From CBDFGS01 sp965247255 (lineage in GTDB: Bacteria; Chloroflexota; Dehalococcoidia; Lucifugimonadales; CAUZJF01), in assembly GCA_965247255.1 (NCBI GenBank), contig CBDFGS010000011.1, forward strand, positions 310,001-374,000: a stretch of 64,000 nt of DNA, in the 5' to 3' direction. A model generated the notes under the pieces. It made no database searches and was not told where the DNA came from. It worked only from the letters and a program-made list of their open reading frames with translations. Made by a program: the position numbers and the translations under genes. Positions 45,159 to 53,982 of this stretch are shown here, piece after piece; the stretch's first letter is position 1, and the number at the start of each line of letters is the position of its first letter.

Positions 45159-45187
45159 ACGATAGGGGATAAGCTGTCGTCTGTCAA
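45159..45187 (-). promoter_or_regulatory. Promoter for the HTH protein/integrase operon
   Basis: Minus strand: TTGACA (45187-45182), 17-bp spacer, TATCGT (45164-45159). The -35 is perfect, the -10 weak. It lies in the 93-bp gap to the divergent excisionase, a layout that suits a lysogeny-type switch. Confidence 0.45.
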
Positions 45188-45209
45188 CAAACGAAGGGAG
45201 CAACAGGGA

Positions 45210-45401
45210 ATGTCGACCATTGAGAAAGAGTGGCTAACGGTTGAGCAGTTTCGGCGACGGCACAACCTAGGTAAGAACCTCGTCTACGAGGCGGTCCGGG
45301 ACAACCGCCTGCCGGGTCTGAAACTTGGCGGGAAAATATTGATCCCGTCTGATGCGCTCGACCAGCTCATCCAGAAGCGGTCCGAGACACTGAACAGCTA
45401 A
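45210..45401 (+). CDS. Excisionase-type HTH protein
   Basis: 63 residues. MerR/excisionase winged helix: EWLTVEQFRRRHNLGKNLVY then VRDNRLPGLKLGGKILIPSD, the usual Xis/HTH_17 pattern. It is divergent from the integrase operon and overlaps the replication gene by one base, so it is the first gene of the element's forward operon. It would bind near the attachment site and bias integrase toward excision. Confidence 0.85.
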   Translation: MSTIEKEWLTVEQFRRRHNLGKNLVYEAVRDNRLPGLKLGGKILIPSDALDQLIQKRSETLNS

Positions 45402-47251
45402 TGTCAGTGAGTTCGGCCCAGCGGTTCACACAAGAGCGGACTTGCCCGGTGTGCCACGGATTCGACCAGGCCAACCGGGGAAGTGGCATGCGGTGCTTTG
45501 GCTTCCTGTCCGAGGATGGCCAGCGGGCACATTGCACGCGAGAAGAGCAAGCCGGACACGCCAAGCGTAGCGAGAGTTCGGAGACTTGGGCGCACAAACT
45601 CCAAGGGGCGTGCCCGTGCGGTTCGGCGCACGGGCTAGGGGAGTCCCCAATCCGCAAAGGGGCTCGGGGTCAGATAGTCGACACCTACGACTACGTCGAC
45701 GAAAGCGGCCTCCTGATCTACCAGGCCGTACGCTTCGAGCCAAAGGGCTTTGCCCAGCGTCGTCCAGATGGCAAAGAGGGCTGGACGTGGGACCTCGCGG
45801 GCGTCCCGCGTCTTCTTTATCGCCTGCCCCAACTCATCGGGGCACCCGCCAATAGTCTCATCTTTGTCACTGAAGGAGAGAGAGATTGCGACCGACTCCG
45901 TAACGAGGGATTGCTTTCTACCTGTAACAGTGGCGGAGCTGGGAAATTCGGCCCTGAGCTAGTTCATTGGTTCAAGTCTCACCGAGTGGTGGTCTTGGAG
46001 GACAACGATGAAGCGGGTCGCCGTCACGTCGAGAAGGTGGCCGCCTTGCTGCAGCAAGTTGCGGAAGAGGTGAAGGTGGTGTCCTTTCGAGAGCTTCCGA
46101 AAGGGGGCGATGTGTCCGACTGGCTTGACGCCGGTCACACTGTGGATGAGCTCAAGGCAAATGTCCAGGCCAGTCCCGAGTTTCGACCGGAACCCTCTTC
46201 GCACGGCTTGAAGTGGCACACGGCCCAAGACATCGCCAATATGACTTCAGAGGAGCCTGATTGGATCATCCCAGGACTCTTGGCCCGCGGGTCTATCTCC
46301 GAACTGTCGGCCAAGATCAAGGTCGGCAAGACTCAGTTCGCCATGAGCGCCGTCGAGGCGATCTGCCGCGGGGGGCAATTCCTTGGCAGGTCCGCGGTGA
46401 AGACGCCGGTCGTCTACCTGACTGAGGAAAGGCCACCAACCTTCGGCTCAGTCCTCCGGCGTGTTGGCCTTGAAGGTTCGGAGAACCTCACTGTGCTCCT
46501 TCGCCAGGATGCCAGGGGACTGAAATGGTCAGAGGTCGTGCTCGGTGCGGTCGCTAAAGCCCAGGAAGTTGGTGCTGGGGTCCTGGTCGTGGATACCGTG
46601 AGCGACTGGGCGGAGATTCCAGGTGAGGGAGAGAACGCCAGCGGAGTGGCCTATGAGGCCATGCGTCCCCTCCAAGACGCAGCGGCAGGGGGTCTCGCGG
46701 TCTGGGTGGTTCGTCATGACCGCAAGAGCGGAGGCGAGCTCGGTGACTCATCTAGGGGAAGCTCTGCCTTTGCTGGCGCTGCGGACATCCTCTTGGCGCT
46801 CCGGCGCGCCAATACCGCTGGACACGAATCCCGACGCATCCTGGATGGGGTCGGGCGGTTTGACGATGTGCTGTCTAAGACTCTCATAGAGCTGGGCCCA
46901 GAAGCTCAGTATGTTGTTCTGGGCAACCAACTCGAGGTGGAACGCCAGGAAGTCAAAAAGGCTGTCCTCGACATTCTTCCCAGGACCTTCGACGCTGCGT
47001 TGACGACACAAGAGCTCCTGGGGAACCTCGGGGAGAGGGCTAGCAAGTCCACGTTGAACCGGGTCTTGAAGGAACTCGTGGAGGCTGGCTTCATCGAACG
47101 GAGGAAGGGGAAGGGTTCTCGCGGCAGTGCTTTCGGCTACTTCCTTTCCAATATATATATGGACCCTGAAAAGTTGGGTGAAACGGAATGTGTGAAGGGC
47201 GGAGAGATAATGTACCACCTGGGCGGTCGAGCGCTGAGGTGTGGCGTTTGA
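45401..47251 (+). CDS. Toprim/RecA-like replication protein (primase-helicase type), 3' end truncated by IS21
   Basis: 616 residues as read. N-terminal Cys/His zinc site (CPVCHGFDQANRGSGMRC, AHCTREEQ), a toprim-like region (LIFVTEGERDCDRLRN, LEDNDEAGRRHVEK), a RecA/AAA_25-type ATPase with modified Walker A (SAKIKVGKTQFA) and Walker B GVLVVDTVSDW, then a C-terminal winged helix (LVEAGFIERRKGKGSRGSAF). It is a likely self-replication or partial-replication protein of the mobile element. The last residues (YHLGGRALRCGV) belong to the inserted IS end, so the native stop is lost. Confidence 0.82.
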   Translation: MSVSSAQRFTQERTCPVCHGFDQANRGSGMRCFGFLSEDGQRAHCTREEQAGHAKRSESSETWAHKLQGACPCGSAHGLGESPIRKGARGQIVDTYDYVDESGLLIYQAVRFEPKGFAQRRPDGKEGWTWDLAGVPRLLYRLPQLIGAPANSLIFVTEGERDCDRLRNEGLLSTCNSGGAGKFGPELVHWFKSHRVVVLEDNDEAGRRHVEKVAALLQQVAEEVKVVSFRELPKGGDVSDWLDAGHTVDELKANVQASPEFRPEPSSHGLKWHTAQDIANMTSEEPDWIIPGLLARGSISELSAKIKVGKTQFAMSAVEAICRGGQFLGRSAVKTPVVYLTEERPPTFGSVLRRVGLEGSENLTVLLRQDARGLKWSEVVLGAVAKAQEVGAGVLVVDTVSDWAEIPGEGENASGVAYEAMRPLQDAAAGGLAVWVVRHDRKSGGELGDSSRGSSAFAGAADILLALRRANTAGHESRRILDGVGRFDDVLSKTLIELGPEAQYVVLGNQLEVERQEVKKAVLDILPRTFDAALTTQELLGNLGERASKSTLNRVLKELVEAGFIERRKGKGSRGSAFGYFLSNIYMDPEKLGETECVKGGEIMYHLGGRALRCGV

Positions 47252-47302
47252 AAACTGTACCGCCTGTCGCCTTCAATCAGGAACGACAGAACCTGACTGA
47301 AG

Positions 47303-48811
47303 GTGGATTGGATGTACAAGGTGGGTATTTACCTCCGTGTTCGCAAGGCTTGTTTCGTCGAAGGGATGAGCGTCCGAGAGGCGGCCCGAGTGTTCGGGGT
47401 ACACCGGGACACGGTGCGCAAGATGCTCGAGTACTCCGTGCCCCCAGGGTATCGACGGCAACGACCGGCTCGCAGACCGAAGCTCGATCCATATAAGGGT
47501 GTGATGGACCAGATCCTGGAGCAGGATCTGAGCTCACCGAAGAAGCAGCGTCACACCGCCAAGCGTATCTACGAACGGCTCAGAGACGAACACGGCTTCA
47601 CCGGCAAGTACACGATAGTCAAAGACTACGTTCGAGAACGCCGTCGTCGGACCCGAGAGATGTTCGTACCACTGTCCCATTCCCCGGGACATGCCCAGTG
47701 TGACTTTGGCGAAGCGTGGGTGGTCATCGGCGGAGTGGAACGCAAAGCCCACTACTTCGCCCTGGACCTCCCTCACAGCGACGGGTGCTATGTGAAGGCG
47801 TATCCCGCCGAGACGACGGAGTCATTCTGCGACGGACACGTCTCCGCCTTCGCGTTCCTGGGCGGAGTGCCTCAGAGCATCCTCTACGACAACACCACGC
47901 TCGCGGTAGCCAGAATCCTGGGAGATGGTCGCCGGCAGCGGACCAGGGTGTTCTCCGAGCTTCAGTCCCACTACCTGTTCGAGGACCGGTTTGGCCGTCC
48001 AGGCAAAGGGAACGATAAGGGCAAAGTAGAAGGTCTGGTCGGCTATGTCCGCCGGAACTTCCTGGTGCCCATTCCATCGTTCGAGAGCTTCGATGCCCTC
48101 AATGCTCATCTGGAGCAACACTGCCTCAGACGGTTCGAAGATCGACTCCGCGGCCGCAACGAGACGATAGGAGAACGGCTGGAGCGGGACCTAGAGAAGT
48201 TGCTGCCTCTGCCGGCCGTACCGTACGACGCCAGCGACAAGCACGCGACGAGGGTCAGTTCTCTGTCCCTGGTCAGATACCGGACCAATGACTATTCGGT
48301 CCCGGTGGCCTACGGTCATCGGGACGTTCTGGTCCGCGGATATGTACACGAGGTTGTGATCAGCTGTGGCGCTGAAGTCATCGCCCGCCATCGGCGCTCA
48401 TACGATCGAGACGACTTCGTCTTCGACCCTCTCCATTACCTGCCGCTCCTTGAGAAGAAGACGAGGGCATTGGATCAGGCGGCGCCGCTGGTTGGATGGG
48501 AGTTGCCCGAGGAGTTCGGAGTGTTGCGGCGGCTGCTGGAGTCGAGGATGGGCAAGCGAGGAAAGAGGGAGTTCGTGCAGGTGCTCAGACTGATGGAGAA
48601 CTTCCAGCCGGAAGAAGTCCACGACGCCGTACGAGACGCCATTCGACTCGGGGCTGTGAGCTTCGATGCTGTCAAGCACCTGGTGCTGTGCAGGATCGAG
48701 GGTCGACCGCCTAGACTCGACATGGAGTTGTACCCGTATCTGCCCAGGACCAACGTTGCAACAACCTCGACCAGGGACTACATGGCTCTCCTGGCGGGGA
48801 GCCGGTCATGA
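47303..48811 (+). CDS. istA: IS21-family transposase IstA
   Basis: 502 residues. N-terminal HTH (GMSVREAARVFGVHRDTVRK), then the rve/RNase H-like DDE core (AQCDFGEAWVVIGG, ILYDNTTLAVARI, and the glutamate in KGKVEGLVGYVRRNF) and a beta-barrel-like C-terminus. Full length, so the element may be active. It overlaps istB by 4 bp. Confidence 0.93.
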   Translation: MDWMYKVGIYLRVRKACFVEGMSVREAARVFGVHRDTVRKMLEYSVPPGYRRQRPARRPKLDPYKGVMDQILEQDLSSPKKQRHTAKRIYERLRDEHGFTGKYTIVKDYVRERRRRTREMFVPLSHSPGHAQCDFGEAWVVIGGVERKAHYFALDLPHSDGCYVKAYPAETTESFCDGHVSAFAFLGGVPQSILYDNTTLAVARILGDGRRQRTRVFSELQSHYLFEDRFGRPGKGNDKGKVEGLVGYVRRNFLVPIPSFESFDALNAHLEQHCLRRFEDRLRGRNETIGERLERDLEKLLPLPAVPYDASDKHATRVSSLSLVRYRTNDYSVPVAYGHRDVLVRGYVHEVVISCGAEVIARHRRSYDRDDFVFDPLHYLPLLEKKTRALDQAAPLVGWELPEEFGVLRRLLESRMGKRGKREFVQVLRLMENFQPEEVHDAVRDAIRLGAVSFDAVKHLVLCRIEGRPPRLDMELYPYLPRTNVATTSTRDYMALLAGSRS

Positions 48812-49575
48812 CCAACAAGTCCACGATGTTGCTCGAACACAACCTCAAGCAACTCAAGCTCCCCACGTTCCTGAGGGAGTACGACAAGCTGGCATCCCAG
48901 TGTGCCAGTGAGGGAGCTGACCATCCGGACTACCTGCTGCGACTATCGGACTTGGAGCTGATCGACCGTCACCATCGCATGGTGGAACGTCGGATCAAAG
49001 CAGCCCGCTTCCCGACGACCAAGAGCCTCGACACCTTCGACTTCCTGTCTATGCCGTCCCTGAACAAGGCTCTGGTTCTGGAGCTGGCACGATGCGAGTA
49101 CATCGAGCGCCCCCACAACGTCATCGCTCTCGGCAACAGTGGCACCGGCAAGACCCATATCGCCCTCGGTCTCGGTCTGGCTGCGTGTCAGAGGGGACTG
49201 TCCGTGGGCTTCACCACCGCCGCTGCTCTGGTTCACGAGCTGATCGAGGCCAGGGACGAACGGCGTCTGCTCAACCTGCAGAGAAGGCTCGCACGACTCA
49301 AGCTTCTGATCATCGACGAACTGGGCTTCGTGCCCTTGTCCAAGACTGGCGCCGAGCTCCTCTTCGAGGTGTTCAGCCAGCGTTACGAGCGTGGATCGGT
49401 CCTGGTGACCTCCAACCTGCCCTTCGTCGAGTGGACCGAGGTGTTCGGCTCTGAACGGCTGACCGGAGCTCTCCTCGACCGCCTCACCCACCATGTCGAC
49501 ATCCTGGAGATGAACGGGGACAGCTACCGACTCAAGCACAGCAAGAAGACTTCTGGCCGCCAGCTATCTGACTGA
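48808..49575 (+). CDS. istB: IS21-family transposition ATPase IstB
   Basis: 255 residues, DnaC-like AAA+ ATPase. Walker A GNSGTGKTHIALGLG (about residue 110), Walker B LLIIDELGFVPLS, sensor region VLVTSNLPFVEWTEVF. It regulates target-site choice and activates IstA. Start overlaps the istA stop (ATGA). Confidence 0.94.
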   Translation: MTNKSTMLLEHNLKQLKLPTFLREYDKLASQCASEGADHPDYLLRLSDLELIDRHHRMVERRIKAARFPTTKSLDTFDFLSMPSLNKALVLELARCEYIERPHNVIALGNSGTGKTHIALGLGLAACQRGLSVGFTTAAALVHELIEARDERRLLNLQRRLARLKLLIIDELGFVPLSKTGAELLFEVFSQRYERGSVLVTSNLPFVEWTEVFGSERLTGALLDRLTHHVDILEMNGDSYRLKHSKKTSGRQLSD

Positions 49576-49671
49576 GCCTGATCTCCAACGCCCCACGAAC
49601 CTTGATGCCCATTCTACGGCGTTCAGTGGTACAGTTTTGCTCCGCCCCGCTGGTACGTTTTCACACCGCCC

Positions 49672-49748
49672 TTGACATTCAAGCCCATGAAGCTTGCGAG
49701 TTGTTCGACCGTTAGGTCCTGCCGGAGGCTCAGGTCGTCTTGCGGCAT
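49672..49748 (-). pseudogene. N-terminal stub of HTH gene cut by IS21
   Basis: Minus strand from ATG 49748: MPQDDLSLRQDLTVEQLASF then MGLNV and into the IS end. LTVEQ is also the opening of the excisionase-type HTH at 45210. About 25 codons remain. Too short to be sure; it may be chance. Confidence 0.3.
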
Positions 49749-50217
49749 GCGTCCGATCCAGTTCCGCGTCCCCGGCGGAATTCTACTGGACGCCAGCTAC
49801 CTGGTAGCGATCAAAGGTAACTGTCAACGAATGCTAGCAGTGGTACCCATTGAAGGGCTGCTGTCGCGTAACGCGGACAGAGTTCAATCTGCCGCCGGGG
49901 ACGCTACCGGAACAATATCATCCCTATTCGGCGATGAGCAACATCGCTTATGAGCTCGGTAGCCGATAGGTGTTCGTTGTTTTGGTATCGATTAAGGGAG
50001 TGGCGCACGCAATGGGGAGGGATCGCCCCCGGAATGAAAAAATCGCGCCTTTGAATTTGCTAGACCAAGAGTCCTAATTCGGTGACGCGAAAACTCGCCG
50101 ACATTTTGCCGACCAAAACTTGTACACATGGTGTGAAAGCAGAGGACGCCATGGGACACGACTGCGCCCTCTGCGCCTGTATCACGCGACGCAGTGGTAA
50201 GACGTGGTAAAAGTCTG
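49749..50217. other. Gap with a GCCGAC repeat, no gene
   Basis: GCCGACATTTTGCCGACCA at 50097-50115 is identical to 7155-7173, with flanking similarity for about 25 bp. The ORF on the plus strand here (49672-49953) lacks coding character. AT-richer DNA lies at 49980-50080. Nothing else is recognisable. Confidence 0.4.
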
Positions 50218-51525
50218 TCAACTAGACAGATCGACGTACGGCCTTGGAGCTTTCCCTAGGAAGGAATCAATGGTCATGGGGACAAGGCGCTCGTATCCTG
50301 GTGAGAGCTCAGGTAGTTCGTTCATCGGGAAGAACCCAGCGCCCAAGGTTTCTGGCATGGGCTTTGGCTGGCTGCCGGAATCTGGCTCCACAAGGAAAGT
50401 CGCCAGAAGCGTAGAACTGGGAGGATCTTTTATCAGACTCCAGTCGAAGATACCCAGTAGATCGACAACTCTTCCCGTCACGGTCGTTTCCTCCTGAAGC
50501 TCGCGTTGTGCGCATCTGGCCCACGTCTCTCCGAGGTCTGTCATTCCTCCGGGCAAGGCCCAAAGGCCGGTATCTTCCCTGCGAATCAATAGCAGCTGTC
50601 CGTCTTGAAATACGGCGGCCAGAGCGGCGAGTCGGCGCGATTGCCCCCCGATGTTATCTTCGTAGGGGAGAAAGGACTCGCGACGCGATAGAAGCTTCAG
50701 GGCGTTTGTCAGACGAGAGCCGGCTGACTCCATGAGTTCGTAGTGGTGCCTCGCGTAGGGATGCTCCAGATCGCTGATGCCTTCCGCGCCAAGTTTGCTC
50801 AACTCGTTCGATATCTCTTTGACTTCCTTAACGAGAGTGAGATGTCGAGACCGTCCCAGGTCCGATGAGCCGGAGTGAGTCGGTGGGGACGGAAGACCGG
50901 CCGGTTTCTCAAGATCGAAGTGAGGCGCATCGGTCTTTCGGTCTTGGAGCTCGAAGAGCTTAGGTACTATCAGGTGGAAGCTTGGCGAGAGCTTCCTCAC
51001 CTCATCTTCTGAAAAGAAACCCATCCTCCCACCGAGTACTTGTGAGGCCAAACCGTCGACCGGACTGACCTGGAAGACCACATGGTAGAACTGAGACTTG
51101 GCTGGGTAGTGCCACGTTGTGGAGTTGAAAACACCGAGTAGGGCCGAAGATCTCCCAGCGATACCGGTCTGGGTCGCGAGACTACGCTCGGCCTGGCCGG
51201 CAAGGGTCTCTCCGATCGGTACTAGACCGCTTGGCAGATGCCAGACACCGGCCTGTTTACTCTTGACGAGGAGGATTCGCGAATCGTGAAACACAGCCGC
51301 GCAGGCAGCTATCATTGGCCCCCAACGTTTATAAACCTTTTTGTACTGGGTCAGTACCTCTTCCGTCGTTCGCTGCTCAATAGCAGCAATCAAACGAGCA
51401 CTGGCCGATAGCGCCCGCTCATACCTCGACTTGACAGAAGTCTCATCCGCGAACTGCAGACCCAACACTGCGACAGCTCTGACCTCGTCGGCAATCTTGT
51501 ATATGTCCGCTTGGAAATCAGACAT
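50218..51525 (-). CDS. Tandem Nudix-domain protein, one domain degenerate
   Basis: 435 residues with two Nudix_N-like helical lead-ins and two Nudix domains. First: about 1-55 helical (KIADEVRAVAVLGLQFADET), Nudix box at 100-122 with G100, E106 and R114 but S115, T118 and Q119 in place of the catalytic Glu positions, so it is probably inactive. Second: helical lead at about 228-280, Nudix box at 327-349 with E333, R341, E342, E345 and E346 intact (only the Gly before the last hydrophobic is Thr348). Nudix enzymes cleave nucleoside diphosphate-X compounds; the target is unknown. Its ATG overlaps the stop of the Abi_C gene by 8 bp, so they are coupled. Confidence 0.85.
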   Translation of the reverse strand: MSDFQADIYKIADEVRAVAVLGLQFADETSVKSRYERALSASARLIAAIEQRTTEEVLTQYKKVYKRWGPMIAACAAVFHDSRILLVKSKQAGVWHLPSGLVPIGETLAGQAERSLATQTGIAGRSSALLGVFNSTTWHYPAKSQFYHVVFQVSPVDGLASQVLGGRMGFFSEDEVRKLSPSFHLIVPKLFELQDRKTDAPHFDLEKPAGLPSPPTHSGSSDLGRSRHLTLVKEVKEISNELSKLGAEGISDLEHPYARHHYELMESAGSRLTNALKLLSRRESFLPYEDNIGGQSRRLAALAAVFQDGQLLLIRREDTGLWALPGGMTDLGETWARCAQRELQEETTVTGRVVDLLGIFDWSLIKDPPSSTLLATFLVEPDSGSQPKPMPETLGAGFFPMNELPELSPGYERLVPMTIDSFLGKAPRPYVDLSS

Positions 51526-52363
51526 TCTCCACGCGGTCCTCGTCTTTACGGCCTCGGAGGTGAATCTCCAAAGACTCGACCAGAAACACAGCTGTTGCCC
51601 CCGCTAACTGGACCGCGAGCCTGGAGTGCCTCGGCTCAAGAATCGTGTCCCTCTCTCCGCGACCGTGCGCATCGCCGTGCCGAGTACGGATTACGCCAAT
51701 CCCAGAGACAACGTTACTGGCCCCACCCAAAACGCGACGAAGTTCTGGATCTGCGGCAGCTTGAGGAGAAAGACTCAATGCATCGGCAGCTTCTCGATAA
51801 AGATGCTGGATGTCTTGCTTTGTTGGGTAGGCAAGCCCAAGCTTGTCCAGGATAGCCTTACATGTGCTTTCAAGGAGAGCGCACGCTGCAGTGATCGCGT
51901 CGGCAGGGTCGCTGTCAACCTCTCGAAGTGCCCGTTCCCATTCATCCCTTACGTAGTTCAGGCTCAGCCGGTTGACGACCTCTTCTACCGATTCGCTCAC
52001 GGCCGTGCCGCCGCGGATCAGCCTTTTACCAACAACCCTGAAGCCGTCTGCCTCGATTCCTCGCTGCAAAGCCGTTAGTTCGCGGTTGCTTCCCGGTCCT
52101 TCTCGACGGTCAATCAGGAGGACCGTTTCCAGCACTTTGGTGAGCTTTTCAGCGTCTCGCGGGTTGCCCAGATCGAGGGTAGATAGATATCGCTCCGCCT
52201 CGGTTCTTCGAGCCCCTTGATACCCTTCTTCGACGTTCTCGTCGTAGTCGATACCCTCGGCGTCAAATAGCTGACGAATCGTCGCGACAGTATACCGGGA
52301 TGACAGGAAGTCCTTGAGGGCGTTTGTTGTCCTGCGGCTTATTATTCGCTCGTTGCCCGACAC
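51518..52363 (-). CDS. Abi_C-domain (abortive-infection-like) protein
   Basis: 281 residues from GTG 52363. The C-terminal half matches the abortive infection C-terminal (Abi_C) domain: ITAACALLESTCKAILDKLG, LYREAADALSLSP, and LRRVLGGASNVVSGIGVIRT followed by RHGDAHGRG. The N-terminal 140 residues are helical (TVATIRQLFDAEGIDYDE) and of no recognised family. Abi_C-bearing proteins occur with defence genes and are thought to act in growth arrest on phage infection. First gene of a two-gene minus-strand cassette with the tandem Nudix gene. A 16-bp palindrome lies 26 bp upstream of its start. Confidence 0.72.
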   Translation of the reverse strand: MSGNERIISRRTTNALKDFLSSRYTVATIRQLFDAEGIDYDENVEEGYQGARRTEAERYLSTLDLGNPRDAEKLTKVLETVLLIDRREGPGSNRELTALQRGIEADGFRVVGKRLIRGGTAVSESVEEVVNRLSLNYVRDEWERALREVDSDPADAITAACALLESTCKAILDKLGLAYPTKQDIQHLYREAADALSLSPQAAADPELRRVLGGASNVVSGIGVIRTRHGDAHGRGERDTILEPRHSRLAVQLAGATAVFLVESLEIHLRGRKDEDRVENV

Positions 52364-52388
52364 GACGTTCGAGTGTCCTTCCGATACA

Positions 52389-52404
52389 TCCGGACCGGTT
52401 CGGA
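52389..52404. promoter_or_regulatory. Palindromic operator candidate before the Abi_C gene
   Basis: TCCGGACCGGTTCGGA, a near-perfect 16-bp palindrome (two mismatched positions) 26 bp before the GTG start; a further TCCGGA is 20 bp beyond. It could be an autoregulatory operator. No canonical -10 is clear. Confidence 0.35.
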
Positions 52405-52795
52405 TAGAGTTCCGGATGGTCTCCGATTCCTGCTAACCGTTTTGCAATGTACAGATTAGCACGGGTCCGGACGGGTAACGATTGTTGCGAGAGCCAGGCC
52501 TATCGAGAGTAGGCGCAGCGACGTCGGTCGCGTGGACGAGGAGTTTGTCGACGAGCAAGAGAGCGCAGCTTCGACCTACCAGGTTAGCGAAGCGAAGTGT
52601 CTTGTCTCGGCGACATCAATTCCCCTGAGCAAAGCTGGAACTCGTCGAATGGGGCGAGATTCTCGATTATAGCCCCCTGCACAGGTCCCATCTGACCCAG
52701 GTTAACTGCGGCCACCGGACCGGCCTGCAACAAACCGGGTGAGAATTGTGGCAAGGTGTCTGAGGTAACAGGTTACCCCGGCTGTTCTGAGTCAC

Positions 52796-52835
52796 GTGCT
52801 TGAGATCGTTGCCAGGCGTTCAGGGCGCAGGCACG
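52796..52835. repeat. Left copy of a 40-bp direct repeat around the sigma gene
   Basis: GTGCTTGAGATCGTTGCCAG.. matches 53924-53963 with about seven differences. Most are at third codon positions of a frame reading VLEIVARRSGRRH and VLEVVVRRSGRRH, so both may be fragments of the same coding sequence. The rest of the 52405-52914 gap shows no gene. Confidence 0.5.
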
Positions 52836-52914
52836 AGGCGCCGGTGGGGGCTGAGGGGCGCCGACAGTTCTTGGCCTCGTCCTTTAGATCGACACCCGAG
52901 GACGCCTCGGAGTC

Positions 52915-53826
52915 CTACTCGTTGGTCACTAGGCGTAGGTGGGATTGTGGATTCTTGCCATACTCCTGGAGCTCTTGACAGTAACGGGGAAACCGGTCGA
53001 AGTAATTAGGAGTCTCGCACGACTCTAAGTGTTCGGATCCGTCACAGCCCTGGCACCCGCAAGACCACATTCGAATCACCGTCTGAACGCTGCACGAAGG
53101 ACACGTTGGCAATTGCGAGCTGACTACCTCGGCCATGTTGGACCTCCTTTTGCCGGTTCGCATCTTTTGCCACCTCTCGGCGGCGATACTAGCTACTCTT
53201 CGCCAGTTGTCGATCCTGCTCTCCTCCGATACGACCTGTCGTAATCGGCCGAACTCAGAGAGGATACTTCTGAGCTGCGGTCTGAGCTGTGTTCTCGACT
53301 TATGCAGACGCCCCTTAGTGGCCGTCTCCGAAACTCCCAAGATCTCAGAGACCTCGTGTATGGTGAAACCCTCGTAGTAGTAAAGAAGAACCGCCGACCT
53401 GTTCTTTTCTGACAGCGACTCCACAGCCCGAAGCACCGCGTCGCGTAATTCATTAGCCTCAACTGCGGCCTCGGGATCCGAATCTTCATCGGCCACCCGG
53501 ATGAAATCAGGACTCGACTCTGCCTCCATCCTCTCCAACGATAGAAAGTCAATTCTTTGATTGCGGAGGTAGCTCCTGCTGACATTCAACACGATGCCGT
53601 ACAGCCAGCTTTCGAAACGGTCGTCGTTGCGCAGCCGGTCCAATGACAAGTACGCTTGGAGAACCGCCTCTTGGGCAAGCTCTTGCGCGATATGTTTCTG
53701 GCGAACGACCCGAAGTGCAACATGCTCCGCGAGCGGCAGGTGCCGACCCGCCAACTTGCCGAAAGCGTCCTTATCTTCGGATCGGGCTAGTCCAACCAGT
53801 TCGATGTCCGATTCGGAAGTGCCCAA
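52915..53826 (-). CDS. ECF sigma factor with Cys-rich C-terminal extension
   Basis: 303 residues. Sigma region 2 (LAQEAVLQAYLSLDRLRNDD and RFESWLYGIVLNVSRSYLRN) and region 4 (LSEKNRSAVLLYYYEGFTIH, EILGVSETATKGRLHKSR) are both clear, so promoter recognition is likely. About 120 extra residues follow. The last 65 hold seven or more Cys (LPTCPSCSVQTVIRMWSCGC, QGCDGSEHLESCETPNY, PRYC), a possible zinc-binding module that could sense redox state or metals or act as an in-built anti-sigma. No separate anti-sigma gene is next to it. Flanked by the 40-bp direct repeats. Confidence 0.87.
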   Translation of the reverse strand: MGTSESDIELVGLARSEDKDAFGKLAGRHLPLAEHVALRVVRQKHIAQELAQEAVLQAYLSLDRLRNDDRFESWLYGIVLNVSRSYLRNQRIDFLSLERMEAESSPDFIRVADEDSDPEAAVEANELRDAVLRAVESLSEKNRSAVLLYYYEGFTIHEVSEILGVSETATKGRLHKSRTQLRPQLRSILSEFGRLRQVVSEESRIDNWRRVASIAAERWQKMRTGKRRSNMAEVVSSQLPTCPSCSVQTVIRMWSCGCQGCDGSEHLESCETPNYFDRFPRYCQELQEYGKNPQSHLRLVTNE

Positions 53827-53923
53827 GCATCACCCCTTCGATATGTAGTGGTGAAATCATGAATCTAGGTTACCTCTGGCTGCTGCCCCGAACGTCCTTT
53901 TAAGCTGGCCATGCTCGGACGTA

Positions 53924-53963
53924 GTGCTCGAGGTCGTTGTGCGGCGCTCAGGGCGCAGGCACG
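53924..53963. repeat. Right copy of the 40-bp direct repeat
   Basis: GTGCTCGAGGTCGTTGTGCG.. pairs with 52796-52835 in the same orientation; together they flank the sigma gene at a distance of about 1.1 kb. Confidence 0.5.
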
Positions 53964-53982
53964 TCGCGAGGGTCAGTGCTTT

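Larger units (their letters stand above)
47240..49671. mobile_element. IS21-family insertion sequence
   Basis: About 2.4 kb with istA and istB, flanked by multi-repeat ends: GGCGTTTGAAAACTGTACCG on the left and, inverted on the right, GGGCGGTGTGAAAACGTACC followed by a second AAAACTGTACCAC unit. Arrays of short terminal repeats are typical of IS21. The exact ends and target duplication could not be fixed. It interrupts the 3' end of the replication gene and the 5' end of a minus-strand HTH gene (49672-49748). Confidence 0.82.

Noticed and set aside
49672..49953. 93-residue plus-strand ORF after IS21
   Set aside because: Ser/Arg-rich translation with no ribosome-binding site; starts inside the IS end; likely chance.
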